64,000 bases of DNA from Drosophila persimilis. Its lineage: Eukaryota > Arthropoda > Insecta > Diptera > Drosophilidae. Below the pieces are notes generated by a model, which saw nothing but the letters and a program-made list of their open reading frames with translations, was not told where the DNA came from and did not search any database. Both the position numbers and the translations under genes were made by a program. The stretch lies in the NCBI RefSeq assembly GCF_003286085.1, contig NW_020825380.1, positions 1-64,000 of the forward strand, read 5' to 3'. This document shows, in pieces, positions 52,231 to 63,217 of this stretch; positions within the stretch are counted from its first letter, which is position 1; the number at the start of each line of letters is the position of its first letter.

Positions 52231-53334
52231 CGAGGGGGAACGTTGTGAGTTGCTGCGGACACCGCAACTCTACGGTTATACCCGATACTAAGTCAGTATG
52301 GCTCTCCTCCGGCAGACGCCGCTAATATTTAACGACACGACAAAGAGTGCGTGCGAGAGAGACAGAAAATCTGTCTGAGCGTGACGTCGGGCGCTGCGTA
52401 GCCACTGCAAATTGATTTGTTCCTTTTGGCTATAAAAATGATCTGATCTGATCCAGATTCAGCAATCTAATAGATATGGTCATTATCTATGATTCTGCGT
52501 TTTTAGTTTTCTCAAATCTGCAATACTGTGGATGCAACAGATTTTCGTCCTTTGTGGGGGCGGATGGGGGTGGGGGGAAATTCTGAGATATACGTTTTAT
52601 AGTGACATCTTAAAGGAGTGTGTGTAGCAAATTTGGTTACTCTAGCCTTAATAGTCTCTGAGATTTGTGGTTGCCTCAGATTTTCGTCCTTTGCGGGGGC
52701 GGAAGGGGGTGTGGCGAAATTTGGACATGAAACGGTCAAGGTCCGATATCACAGGAGTGTGGATACCAAATTTGGTTGCTCTGGCTTTTATAGGTTCTGA
52801 GATCCTTGAACTCATATTTTGCAATTGGCAAAACCGACCATGAAACCTGTGTGTTAGAGTGAGACAGAGCGAGAAAGAGTGAAATTGTTTTCGTGATTCT
52901 GGCTGTAATAATTATACGATCTGGTTCAGATTTTGCACTCTAGAAGATATAGTCATCTTCTACGATTCTGCTTCTGGTTTTATCGTATCTTTAAAAATGT
53001 GGATGCCACAGATTGATTCTTTGTGGGGGCGGAAGTGGGCGGGGCAAAGTTTTGAAATATTTTTGTAGCAGTGACATATCACAGAAGTCTGGATCCAAAA
53101 CATCGTTGCTCTAGCTCTTATAGTCTTATAGAGCACTAGGCGCTGAAGGGGACGGACAGACGGACGGACGGAAAGACGGACAGACGGACATGGCTCAATC
53201 GACTCGGCTTTTGATGCTGATCAAGAATATATATACTTTATGGGGTCGGAAACGATTCCTTCTGGACGTTACACACATCCACTTTTACCACAAATCTAAT
53301 ATACCCCAATACTCATTTTGAGTATCGGGTATAA
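52231..53334 (-). mobile_element. HINE copy H3 (last of trimer)
   Basis: Third unit, belonging to the other monomer subfamily ('gatttgtggttgcctcag', as in copies C, D and G), so the trimer is not a simple triplication of one element. It ends '...gggtataa' against the RT A-run. Confidence 0.87.
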
Positions 53335-54769
53335 AAAATCAGGAGAACTTCGAATGTGTGTCGATTACCGTGGTCTGAACAAACGAATTGTTAAAGATAA
53401 TTTCCCATTGCCCCTTATTGAGGACTGTCTTGAGTTTTTAGAAAACAAGTGCTGTTTTTCCATTATAGATTTGAAAAGTGGGTATCATCAAATAGGCGTA
53501 GAAGAAAAATCAGTTCCGTATACATCGTTTGTGACACCGCAAGGACAGTATGAGTACTTGAGAATGCCCTTTGGGTTAAAAAATGGATCCGCTATTTTTC
53601 AAAGATTTATTTCGGAGCTCTTGAGAGACTTTATTAGGAACAAAAGCATTGTAGTGTACATGGATGATATATTAGTAGCGACTAAAACAGTTGAAGAACA
53701 CATGGATATATTAAAAAGACTATGCATTCGGTTTAGCGAGCAAAATTTAGAGATAAATTTAAAAAAGTGTAGGTTTGTCAATCGAAACATCGATTTCCTG
53801 GGGTATAAAGTTAATCAAAACGGAATAGTTCCTAGTGATTCCCATATTGAGGCCTTGAAAAAATACCCAGTCCCTCAAAATGTAAAAGCACTGCACTCAT
53901 GCTTGGGATTCTTTTCGTATTTTCGACGTTTCATGTTGTCATTTGCGACGACAGCTAAGCCCTTGGTGCAGTTGTTAAAAGAAGGTGGTCCGTTTCCCAT
54001 GAATAGAGAACAGGTGAAGACGTTTGAAACTCTTAAGAATGCGTTGGCAAATCCTCCGGTATTAGCCATTTTTAGCCCAAATAGAGAAACGGAATTACAT
54101 ACAGACGCAAGTTCATACGGTTATGGCGCAATACTGATGCAAAGACAAGATGATGGGAAGATGCACCCTGTGTCCTATTATTCTGGCAAAACAACAGAAA
54201 GAGAATCACGCTATCATAGTTTCGAACTAGAGACATTGGCTATAATTTATGCATTGAGGCGTTTTAGAGCATATTTGGAGCATAGGTCCTTCAAAATAAT
54301 CACGGATTGTAATTCGTTAGTACAGACGTTAACCAGAAAGTCAATTAGTCCTAAGATAGCACGGTGGTCCCTAGAGTTAGAGAACTATGATTACTCCATT
54401 ATGCACAGACCTGGGGCCAGTATGGCGCACGTTGATGCGCTGAGCAGACAAGATCAAGTGACGAATATGTTAGAGGGTGGTTATAGAGTCAAATACGGTT
54501 TAGAAAAGTCTAATTTAGAAAAAGATGAGAGTAGAAAGCAATATACAAGGAATAGTGTAAGTAGAGACAACCCTGGTAGTGAGCATAGAGGTACCGTAGA
54601 GAACCCTGTGATTAAGTGTAGAGAATTAAATATCAGTAGAGAGCGTAGTAGTACAGTAGAGAACCCTGCGATTGAGTGTGGAGAATCAAGTGCAGTAGGA
54701 AGTAGATTGGGAAATAGGTGGAAGTCTGATGATAGAGAGAACCTTGGTAGTGATTGTAGAGAGGAGTAG
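53335..54769 (+). pseudogene. pol: mdg3-like pol: RT and RNase H (after HINE trimer)
   Basis: RT resumes at SGELRMCVDYRGLNK and runs through LKSGYHQI, MPFGLKN, the catalytic YMDDILVAT (about 53659) and FLGYKV, then RNase H (LHTDASSYGYGAIL, ELETLAIIYALRRF, TDCNSLVQTL). After DALSRQ the sequence becomes a repetitive Glu/Arg/Ser/Asn-rich linker with repeated 'gtagagaaccctg' DNA and stops at 54767. The integrase follows in a different frame. By chance the last HINE bases are in frame with RT. Confidence 0.87.
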
Positions 54770-54780
54770 AGGAAGCGTTA
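54490..54780 (+). repeat. Degenerate repeat linker between RNase H and integrase
   Basis: Repeats of 'agtagagagaacc(c/t)tggtagtg' and 'acagtagagaaccctgygattragtgt'-type units, A/G-rich, coding for a low-complexity linker. The frame change between RT-RH and IN falls in this region, consistent with indels by repeat slippage. Confidence 0.6.
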
Positions 54781-56183
54781 ACGATGTGGTGGGGGGAGTA
54801 AAGTACATTAGTAGTAGGAATTCAGATAAAGTGAAAAAATGTGTTGAGGATACAGTAGAGAGGGACAAGTTAGAGTTTCAGGAGGAAAGATTACTAAAAT
54901 CATTGATAGTTGGGGTAGTAGGTGCAACGCCAGAAGATGTTGATTTGATATTGCAAACAGAACAGATGCGAGACAAGGAAGTAGTTAGGATTCGAAAAAT
55001 GCTAGAGGATGGAATTGAAGTAGATTTTGAAATGATAGATGGTATTGTTTACAAGAGGAGTTGTGAAAACAAACTATGTTTCTATGTACCAATGTGTATG
55101 GAAGAGCAGTTGATAAGGCGGTCACACGAAAAACTAGGACATCTGGCCGCAGAGAAGTGCGTGAGTGACCTTTTGAGGACCTACTGGTTTCCGTCAATGA
55201 GAAGTAAAGTGGCAAGGTTCATCAGAAACTGTCTACCGTGTATACTACACTCGATGCCTAAAACAATCCATAACAAAACGCTCCATAGTATCCCAAAGTC
55301 GTGTGTTCCTTTTCATACCCTACATGTTGATCATTTGGGTCCATTGCCGAGTATTAGATCTAAGCGAAAACACCTCCTTGTGGTAATAGATGCATTCACT
55401 AAGTTTGTCAAATTGTTCCCGGTTAATAGTACCAGCACGCGGGAAGCGAAGGATGCATTAAGTAAATATTTTGATTTCTATAGTCGCCCTACTAGGATAA
55501 TATCAGATCGTGGGACCTGTTTCACCTCGTTAGAGTTCTCTAGTTTTCTGCAGGAGAGAGGGATAGTGCACATTAAGGTAGCTACAGGTGCACCGCAGGC
55601 GAATGGCCAAGTGGAGCGGGTGAATCGTGTTCTTACTCCTATGTTAGGAAAACTGTCAGAGCCCCTTGAGCAAGCCGATTGGTATAGGTTGATGAGCAAG
55701 GTAGAGCACGCCATTAATAACTCCGTTAACAGCAGTACGAAAAAGACACCTAGCACATTGTTATTTGGAATACCCCAGAAAGGACCCGTTGTAGATGAAT
55801 TAACCGAATACCTAGAGGAGAAGTTAGCGTCAGAACTTAGAGAGTTGGAAACTATAAGAGAAATAGCAAGTGAGAACATACGGTTGTCGCAGAAAAGAAA
55901 TGAGAAGATGTATGCCCATAAACATAGAGCCCCATTAAAGTATGAACCTGGTGACTATGTAGCAGTCCGGCCTGTGGACACAACACCGGGGATCAATAAG
56001 AAGTTCGCACCAAAGTATCGAGGACCGTACAGGATCAATAGAGTTTTGGATAATGATCGTTATGAGGTTGTCGACATTGAGGACTGTCAGTTGACGCAAA
56101 TGCCATTCCGAAGTATACTAGAACCAGCAAGGCTTAAACCCTGGGTAGAGTGTAAGGATAAAACCATGGTCTCATGTTGTTAA
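54729..56183 (+). pseudogene. pol: mdg3-like pol: integrase
   Basis: Frame shifted relative to RT-RNase H. The HHCC zinc domain (HEKLGHLAAEKCVSDLLRTYWFPSM ... CLPCIL) begins near residue 135. The catalytic core shows LHVDHLGPL, IISDRGTCF and a downstream Glu in QANGQVERVNR. The C-terminal GPF/Y-like region (KFAPKYRGPYRINRVLDNDRYEVVDIE) is recognisable. It is otherwise open to 56183, so only the frame change upstream and the RT interruption disable it. Confidence 0.87.
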
Positions 56184-56289
56184 TCGATGAAGTAGTATGT
56201 TAAGTAAGACAATACCGAATAAGAAATGTTTAACCAACTGTATGCCTTAGTGTGTAGATCGTGGGCGATCTGTAGTCAGGTTGCCCGAA
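56184..56289 (+). other. 3' untranslated segment before the 3' LTR
   Basis: 106 bp between the integrase stop and LTR. No clear polypurine tract is visible directly before the LTR ('ggttgcccgaa'). Confidence 0.5.
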
Positions 56290-56488
56290 TGTAAGATATG
56301 AATATTAGTTTATAAGATTTGAATATTAGTTTAAGAGTTACTCATCGATAGTATTATAAGAAATACCAATGTACTCGATATATCGATACTTGTCCTCGAC
56401 AAGTATCGATATGCCAACACACATTAATTGATATACGACAATGAAGACAGAAGAACTTATAATAAAACCTTGCTATTAAAAGTTTACA
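56290..56488 (+). repeat. 3' LTR of the mdg3-like element, 199 bp
   Basis: Matches the 5' LTR except for a 2-bp indel (gaatattag versus gaattag) and single-base changes (acttataat versus acatataat; cttgc versus cgtgc). It holds the same TATCGATA palindrome at 56380-56412. Confidence 0.9.
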
Positions 56489-56492
56489 CGTT
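56489..56492 (+). repeat. Right 4-bp target-site duplication CGTT
   Basis: Matches 47579-47582. Confidence 0.85.
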
Positions 56493-56946
56493 AGAGAATA
56501 CAATTTATTTGGCATACGCCTAACTTTTAAAATATTTCAGCGAAAAATAAGCTTTAATTTTACAATAAGGCATTGCCGTTACAAAGTGCCGTGACTAAAT
56601 GATTCCTTTAAAGTTTCGATACTGCATCATTAATTCCTGAAAATTTAGAATAGTTTTTCTAAAATAAAGAGACCGAAAAACTTGGGTGACTGCAAATTTG
56701 TATTTTACGACGACGAAAAAAAAAGGAGTGCGTGCGTTCGTTTTCATAGATTTTTCTCGACTTCTCTTCATATATTCAAACAATTTCTTCTGCGCCTATC
56801 TTACCTACGGTGGCAAAGCGGGGCGAATTCGCCAAGAGCGAGAGAGCGAGCTTTTATTGCGCTCCCGGTTTGCCCTAGCCTAACTTACACTAGACTTCAT
56901 AAAATACGATCGTAATAACAATTATTATACGCCAAATGGCGCTACA
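56493..56946 (-). repeat. BEL/Pao 3' LTR, main part
   Basis: On the minus strand it starts TGTAGCGCCATTTGG right after the purine-rich end of the BEL internal region (GGGGCCGG) and continues to the mdg3-like insertion. The proposed outer end is at 47477. Single-sided evidence, so the LTR identity is moderate. Confidence 0.55.
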
Positions 56947-56973
56947 CCGGCCCCGTTGAAGGCCTGGAAGGCT

Positions 56974-58376
56974 TCAAACCAGTGGCAGAAGAGCCAACTT
57001 GTGGATTGGCCTCCTGAACGTGGCTCCGCTGCTCGTCCTTAGGTCGACCACTCTGACCCTTCCGTCCTGCCCGGCGGTTGTAACGACCAGGGCAGGGGGC
57101 AGGTTGTCCTCGGCGACGATTACGAGGTCGCCTTCCTTGATGTTTGGTTCCTCCTGGTGCCACTTGAATCTTATTTGCAATCCCAGCACATACTCCCGGG
57201 ACCATCGCTGCCAGAACATTTGCCTGGCTGACGAGACAAGCCGCCATCGCTTTAAGCAGCTCAGACCCTCCTGGTCCGGGGTCCTGGGTGCTGGGGGTGC
57301 GATGAGCGGCCCGCCTGTCAGCAGGTGCCCGGGAGTCAGCGCGTCTCCGTCGCTTGGGTCTGGGCTTAGGGGTCCTAGCGGGCGCGAGTTGAGTACCGCC
57401 TCGATCCCGACCAGCACGGTCTCCAGCTCCTCTGCGGTGAGGAGAGCGCTTCCGACTGCCCGTAGGAGTAGGCCCTTGGCAGACTTCACACCGGCCTCCC
57501 AAAGTCCGCCCATGTGCGGTGCTCGAGGCGGTATGAAGGCAATCTCGCACCTGCTTCTTGACGCAAATTCGCGTATCGCGTCCGCTTCCGCCTCTATCTT
57601 CCTCCGCAGTTCGCTGAAGTGGCGACTTGCTCCGACGAAATTTGTCGCGTTGTCGCAGTTCACGCGTTGCGGACATCCTCGACGACCGACGAACCTTTGG
57701 AATGCCAACAAGAAGGAATTAGTCGTCAAATCGGAGACAATTTCTAAATGAACCGCCTTGGACGCAAAACAGACAAATAACGCTATGTAGGACTTATAAG
57801 GGGGCCTTCCACGAATTTTCAGAGTCGTATAGACTGGGCCACAAAAATCAACGCCACATACTGAAAATGGGCGGAGAGCACGGAGCCGGTCTGCGGGTAA
57901 GTTGCCCATCATTTGGGTCTGGAGTAGCGGCTTGCATTTAAAGCAACGAATACATGACCTAACTGTCGCCCTGCAGACCGCCTGAGCATTCACTATCCAA
58001 ATGCGTTGTCTAAGGATACTCACGAGTGCTCGTGGGCCGGCATGAAAACTCGTTTGATGCAGATACCGAACGTATGTCGCACAAACTGCGAGCGTTTTGT
58101 CAATAAAAAGGGAAACTTGGCATTATATGACATAGGAGCGTTAACTAGTCGCCTACCAACTCGCAACAACGAAAAAGAGCACCATGTCCCAGCCTCTTCA
58201 TGGATGAAGGGATTCAAGCGCTGAAGACTGGGGCCTAACTTGGTGCCTTTACGAACCCTTTCAATATCTTCTTGAGACTCATTTTTCTGTGTTATTTCGA
58301 CTATTTTTAGAAACGCCTCGTCGTATTCTACGGATGACGGAATTTTTCCAAAGTTAAAAGTCTCAAGTCTTTGCAT
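56974..58376 (-). pseudogene. BEL/Pao pol: integrase
   Basis: Minus strand. The N-terminal integrase part is read at 58376-58020 (GRRLVNAPMSYNAKFPFLL, then the histidine region) and, after a frame change near 58020, continues at 58023-56974: C-x2-C zinc residues (CIRCFKC), VCGVDFCGPVY, NCDNATNFVG and HMGGLWEAGVKSAKG carry the catalytic D, D, E. It ends with the PGHLLTG and KEGDLVIV segments typical of BEL integrases. This wording is distinctive of BEL/Pao rather than gypsy. At least one frameshift makes it a pseudogene. Confidence 0.87.
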
Positions 58377-59650
58377 TTTCGGATGAAGCGGAACACGAAA
58401 ACGAACACTCTTAGCAGTTTGAGGTGTGACGAGTATCCCTCGATTACATCCACTAAATAATTTGACTTGGCCGCGACGGTCAGTCCGACCGATTTCTCCC
58501 GACTTTCCATCTGTATCTCTTCTTCGGAAGGCTCGAAGTGTGGATTTCTGGGCCAGCTCTCTTCTTCAAACTTTAAGAACTCTGGTCCACCAAACCAGAT
58601 CGACTGCACGATTTCCTCTAAGTCACAACCTCTCGAAACTATGTCTGCTGGGTTCTGTTTTGTTGGCACATGCCGCCACGTAGCTTCACTTGACCACTCT
58701 TGAATCTCCGCTACTCGGTTCGCAACGAATGTTGACAACGACGAAGGGTGGGATCTGATCCAATGAAGTGTAACTTCTGAATCTGACCAGAATATCACTT
58801 TCTCAATTGGAACCTTGAGCAGTGATTTGATTCGGTGACAAAGGTCTGCTAGAAGGTGAGCGGCACATAACTCAAGCCTTGGGAGCGTTTTCGTCTTGGG
58901 TGGCGCTACTTTCGACTTTGCAGTCAACAAGGAGACCTCGAAACCTTCTGCAGTCTTTCTACGGATATAGACGCAGGCTCCATAAGCTCTCATGGATGCG
59001 TCGGCAAAGGCATGTACTTGAATCGGTGACATGAGATCAGTATGCACAAATCGAGGTATGGTAATCTTCTCCAACTGACCCAAGGATTCTTTTAATAAGT
59101 TCCATGCTGTTTCCAAGTTCATTGGAATTGACTCATCCCAACCTAGCTTGTTAAGCCAAAGCTCCTGCAGTAGGATCTTTCCCTTAATTACTAAAGGACT
59201 TAACAAGCCAAGGGGGTCAAACAGCTTTGATGTCACCGATAATATGTTCCGTTTTGTCGCTCGGAGACCGATAACTGACGTGTCAATTTGGAACTTAAAG
59301 ACGTCTTCGTGTGGCAGCCACGATATTCCTAACGCCTTAGTTGACTCTGAGTCCGAGATCGTTATCGGTTTAACTGTGCTCTCGGATGCGGGGACCTCAG
59401 GTGAGTTCGAAAACCATTTAGTCAATTCAAACCCAGCGGCTTGAAGAACCTGAGCCACATCAGACTTAATGGTCTTTAACTCCTCTACGCAACCAGCACC
59501 AGTCAACATGTCATCGACATAGAAGTCGGAGTCAATAACTTCAGCAGCTTTAGGGAATGAGAGTTTTGCAGACTCACTCAACCTCTTCAAACACTGAATA
59601 GCCAAAAATGGGGCTGGTCCAGTCCAGAGTATGGAACATCACGGATAAGC
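58328..59650 (-). pseudogene. BEL/Pao pol: RT C-terminal part and RNase H
   Basis: Starts just before the catalytic box (FYVDDMLTGA near 59525) and covers the BEL RT thumb (LGISWLPHEDVFKF, SKLFDPLGLLSPLVIKGK) and RNase H (VHAFADASMRAYGACVYIR, LPRLELCAAHLL, FWSDSEVTLHWI, VPTKQNPADIVSRG). A frame change separates it from the integrase part at about 58370. Upstream of 59605 the reading is disrupted again. Most of RT, protease and gag are missing. Confidence 0.87.
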
Positions 59651-60066
59651 ACAGTTTTCTTTTGGTAATGCTTAAAAGTGCAGATACATAGTAACTCCGA
59701 AAGTGGATCGTAAGCTGCAAGCTTTCCGAAAAGCTTTCTAAAGAGTCGGCGCGCAGCGCACGCATTTAAGCGGAAGACGTCACGTTTACCTTGACCCAAG
59801 AGAGTAGCGTAGCGTAGGGAGAGCATAGCTTAAAAGCTTGACCAAAATTTCGCTCAATTGGGCGAAAGATCATCCGATTATGCAGTTAAAGTTCCTAAGA
59901 TCATCCGATTATGCAGTTAAAGTTTCCAAATATCATCCGATCTTCGAGCTTTTGGTTTCGGTACCGCTTAGCTGAACTTGCAGAAGTTGGGCTGGAGCTA
60001 TTGACTGAGAATCGATTGATTAAAGCGGACGTGTTTACTCGGGAATTAATAAATAAATATATATAT
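59651..60066. other. Degraded BEL end and unassigned flank
   Basis: 59651-59830 retains only weak BEL coding similarity. From about 59830 to 60066 I see no gene, only a 31-bp repeat (59868-59945) and AT-rich sequence with an ATATATAT run at about 60058-60066 adjoining the errantivirus LTR. Confidence 0.4.
59868..59945 (+). repeat. 31-bp direct repeat, 2.5 copies
   Basis: 'gatcatccgattatgcagtt' followed by aaagttcc occurs at 59868 and 59899, with a third partial copy from about 59931 (atcatccgatc). Short period, nearly identical first two units. Function unknown. Confidence 0.8.
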
Positions 60067-60797
60067 AGTTAAATATGCGACACTGCAGTTTGCGTTTTAA
60101 AAAAAGATTTTATTCTTTCACTTAAACTTAGTGCACATTGATTAGTTATTTCCCCGACGATGACTGATGTCCGGTGTCTTGAATGGAATTAACTTTTGTT
60201 GAATTCTCCGACGGTGTCGCGATTGACGTTTGTCTTGAACAGAACTGATTTGCCTTCCCAAATGTAGACTATTTATATCATAATGCTCGGCTTGGGATTC
60301 GGATTTGGATTCGGAGGCGTTGGCTTCGACTTCGGCTTCGGAGATGGAGTACGTGACTCGATCGATATGTGGGAAAGGCGGCTTTTGATGAAAGACTTCC
60401 GCTGCGTATGATCGGTGTTGCATTACTTGGGGGTGGCTGAGAATAGGGCCTCTGATTGGTCAGATTGGTTTGGATTGGTCAGATTGATTGGTTCTTGAGA
60501 ATCGATTAGTAATTGATCTCTGAAGAGTGGCGTGATTCTAGTGCTGCTGGATTTTAGTGCGGCTGGATTCTAATGCGGCATCTATTGTTTTATGTTCCAC
60601 TTCTAGCTTAGGGTGTTTGTTTACATTGCCTGCAATCGGTTACGCGTGGTCCATTTCGAGCGTGAGATTGTTTATGGGGTTTCGGAGCTGAGAGTGTCGG
60701 ATTGTTTATAGTAGTGTCGGATTGTTTATAGTATTGTGGGTGCAGGGTAATAGACATAGACAAGGGTATGCGGAGCATGGACTATAGATATGTCACT
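60067..60797 (-). repeat. Errantivirus 3' LTR (17.6/297-like), ~731 bp
   Basis: On the minus strand it begins AGTGACATATC directly after the purine tract AATGGGGGAG and ends ATATTTAACT beside an ATATATAT run, giving AGT...ACT ends and an AT-rich target as known for 17.6/297-type elements. An AATAAA signal lies near 60109-60114 (reverse). No second LTR is inside the window, so the inner end is inferred. Confidence 0.65.
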
Positions 60798-60808
60798 CCC
60801 CCATTGTT
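60798..60808 (-). promoter_or_regulatory. Errantivirus polypurine tract
   Basis: Element strand AATGGGGGAG ending at the LTR start (the last AG overlaps it), the expected plus-strand primer. Confidence 0.65.
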
Positions 60809-60824
60809 AGATTTAAGCCTGTCC

Positions 60825-61171
60825 TCAGGCGATTATCCTTGGATATAGTTCAGGAGCGTCTAAAATTGTGCCTGCTGGGGATTCGTCTTCGTCTAAGGAT
60901 GTTTCTATGTGCGGGTCGGTTTTAGGCTCATTGCTTTTACTTAGACTAAACAATTTGTAGCTTAATCCTATTATGATTATGACAAATAGTAGTATTAAGC
61001 TTACATGTAATACAATATTTAATTGCGTATTTTCTATTACGATTTCTTTGGTTTGCAAATAAGACAGTGGTTTAATTTTTGTTACGTTATTGTTGATGTA
61101 TATGCTCTGTGCAAATTCTGGTATTGAGTTGGATATTAAGAATTCGTTTAATTGTACGCTGCAATTATGTA
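60825..61171 (-). pseudogene. env: Errantivirus env, C-terminal part (transmembrane anchor)
   Basis: Continues the env reading beyond the HINE. It includes a strongly hydrophobic segment (VSLILLFVIIIIGLSYKLF) consistent with the membrane anchor, followed by an acidic cytoplasmic tail ending at 60825. It is separated from the rest of env by HINE copy I. Confidence 0.8.
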
Positions 61172-62193
61172 TTTTTATACCCGATACTCAAAATGAGTAT
61201 TGGGGTATATTAGATTTGTGGTAAAAGTGGATGTGTGTAACGTCCAGAAGGAATCGTTTCCGACCCTATAAAGTATATATATTCTTGATCAGCATCAATA
61301 GCCGAGTCGATTGAGCCCTGTCTGTCTGTCCGTCCGTCCGTCTGTCCGTCTGTCCGTCCCCTTCAGCGCCTAGTGCTCAAAGACTATAAGAGCTAGAGCA
61401 ACGATGTTTTGGATCCAGACTTCTGTGATATGTCACTGCTACAAAAATATTTCAAAACTTTGCCCCGCCCATTTCCGCCCCCACAAAGGGCGAAAATCTG
61501 TGGCATCCACAATTTTAAAGATACGAGAAAACTAAAAACGCAGAATCGTAGAGAATGACCATATCTTTTAGACTGCAGAATCTGAATTGGATCGTATTAT
61601 TATTATAGCCAGCATCAAGAAAACAATTTCATTTTTTCTCGCCCTGTCTCTCTCTAACACACACGTAGCATAGGCGGCTCTGCTTAGAGTAAAACATTAG
61701 CGCCTAGATCTCAGAGACTATAAAAGCTAGAGCAACCAAATTTGGTATCCACACTCCTAATATATCAGACCGAGACGAATTTGTTTCAAAATTTCGCCAC
61801 ACCCCCTTCCGCCCCCGCAAAGGATGCAAATCTGGGGATATTCACAAATCTCAGAGAGTATTAAGGCTAGAGTAACCAAATTTAGTGTCCGTACTCCTGT
61901 TAGATCTCACTATAAAACGTATATCTCAAAATTTCGCCCCACCCCCTTCCGCCCACACAAAGGACGAAAATCTGTTGCATCAACAATATTGCACATTCGA
62001 GAAAACTAAAAACGCAGAATCATAAATAATGACCATATCTATCAGGTTGCTGAATCTGGATCAGATCAGATCATTTTTATAGCCAAAAGGAACAAATCAA
62101 TTTGCGAAGGCTACGCAGCGCCCGCCGTCACGCTCAGACTGATTTTCTGTGTCGTTTAATATTAGCGGCGTCTGCCGGAGGATAGCCATACTG
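61172..62193 (+). mobile_element. HINE copy I, 3'-truncated, inside env
   Basis: 5' terminus, stem-loop, microsatellite and three monomers are present ('ggggatattc' subfamily), but it stops at 'ggatagccatactg' without the subterminal inverted repeat and hairpin. A further ~23-bp CT-rich deletion lies near 62149. It is inserted near the 3' end of errantivirus env. Confidence 0.83.
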
Positions 62194-62875
62194 TTTCTAC
62201 TTGTTTGACTATTCCTGAAATACATTCGTCATTTATTTTTCGTTTTGATTCTTTTTCATATACCTCGTTTTCTAGAATGTAATAATTGTTTTGCGTTAGG
62301 ACAGTGAGGATGTTATTATCTTCATCTGGATATGGAACAATTTTAAGTATAGGAATATTTCTGATCTCTCGTGGGATGTTGGAAATTATTAGTATTTCGT
62401 TAGTGTCTGATTTCAACCAGGTAGATGTTTTAATATTTAATAATTTCTCTGAATCGATGTGTTTCAGGTAATCCTGCCTCAATAATTTTGGATTAAAGAT
62501 ACCTAATCTTGTTAGCTGCATGCCTAATTCAATATCCCCTATGTACTCAGTAAAATGTTGAAGGTTAAATATTAATATTTCTAGTTGTTTATTTCTGTCA
62601 TTATCTTTGTTTAATTTATTGACAACTTCTATGCCGGAATTTACTGCTTGAATTACTAAGTTTAATTCGTTAACTTGAACACTGTGGGTAGCCAGATTGT
62701 CTAATTTCCCTTCTAATTCGACCTTATCATCTTGATCTAACGTTCCAAATAGATATTTATATATTGTGCCTACTGCATTTATAAGGCCTCTTCTGTTTCT
62801 TTTGGCTATTTTTATGCCGTTGAATTCACGTTGCAATTTCTCGACTAAATATTGAACTTGGATTTCGTTATCAAA
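62194..62875 (-). pseudogene. env: Errantivirus env, central part with cleavage motif
   Basis: Open in one frame from just after a TAA to the HINE. It carries a furin-type motif (RNRR) followed by a GLINAVG segment, the arrangement shared by insect errantivirus envelopes and baculovirus F-type fusion proteins, then a heptad-like region. It lies directly downstream, in the same frame, of the N-terminal part, separated by a single stop codon (62876-62878). With the HINE insertion, the gene cannot produce a complete envelope. Confidence 0.82.
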
Positions 62876-63217
62876 TTAGGTTGCCTGTTCTAGTAAACTC
62901 TGATATGTTTCATCTGTTTTTGTTATATTAATTGTTAGATAGTGGTATTCATAATTGATGGGTATGATAATGGTATTCGTTTTGAATATGAGATATCCAT
63001 TCCTTGAGTTGATGGGATCTATCTCTATATTCTGTCCGGTAGCTTGTAGGACGGTGAACATTAGTAAGATTATAATCTTAATTATGTTGTAGCTCCGGAT
63101 TCCCAGTACTCTGTTCGGGTACTCTGCAATTATTGTATTTACTTGTATTAGATTTCTTCTTTCTTTTGAATTTTGTTTTATAGTGGGTGATTTTTCACCC
63201 TCTATTTTTCTCTTCAA
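62876..63217 (-). pseudogene. env: Errantivirus env, N-terminal part
   Basis: 113 codons ending at an in-frame TAA. A hydrophobic stretch (IIKIIILLMFTVLQATG) after a basic N-terminus fits a signal sequence or signal anchor. It overlaps the end of pol by 23 bp. Errantivirus env is normally made from a spliced mRNA; the acceptor is not identified here. Confidence 0.78.

Larger units (their letters stand above)
47583..56488 (+). mobile_element. mdg3/blastopia-like gypsy-superfamily LTR retrotransposon, with HINE trimer inside pol
   Basis: 8.9 kb in total, including 3.34 kb of HINEs; the element itself is about 5.56 kb. It has short LTRs (197 and 199 bp), gag with two CCHC knuckles, protease, RT-RNase H and integrase in gypsy order, and no env. 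4-bp CGTT duplications flank it. Breaks: an in-frame TGA between gag and pol, the HINE trimer in RT, and a frame change between RNase H and integrase. The two LTRs differ by a 2-bp indel and a few bases, so it is fairly young but dead. The mdg3/micropia/blastopia assignment is from size and motif style. Confidence 0.88.

Noticed and set aside
56942-57676. 244-codon Arg/Pro/Gly-rich minus-strand ORF
   Set aside because: Different-frame shadow of the BEL integrase; composition is typical of an out-of-frame GC-rich read.
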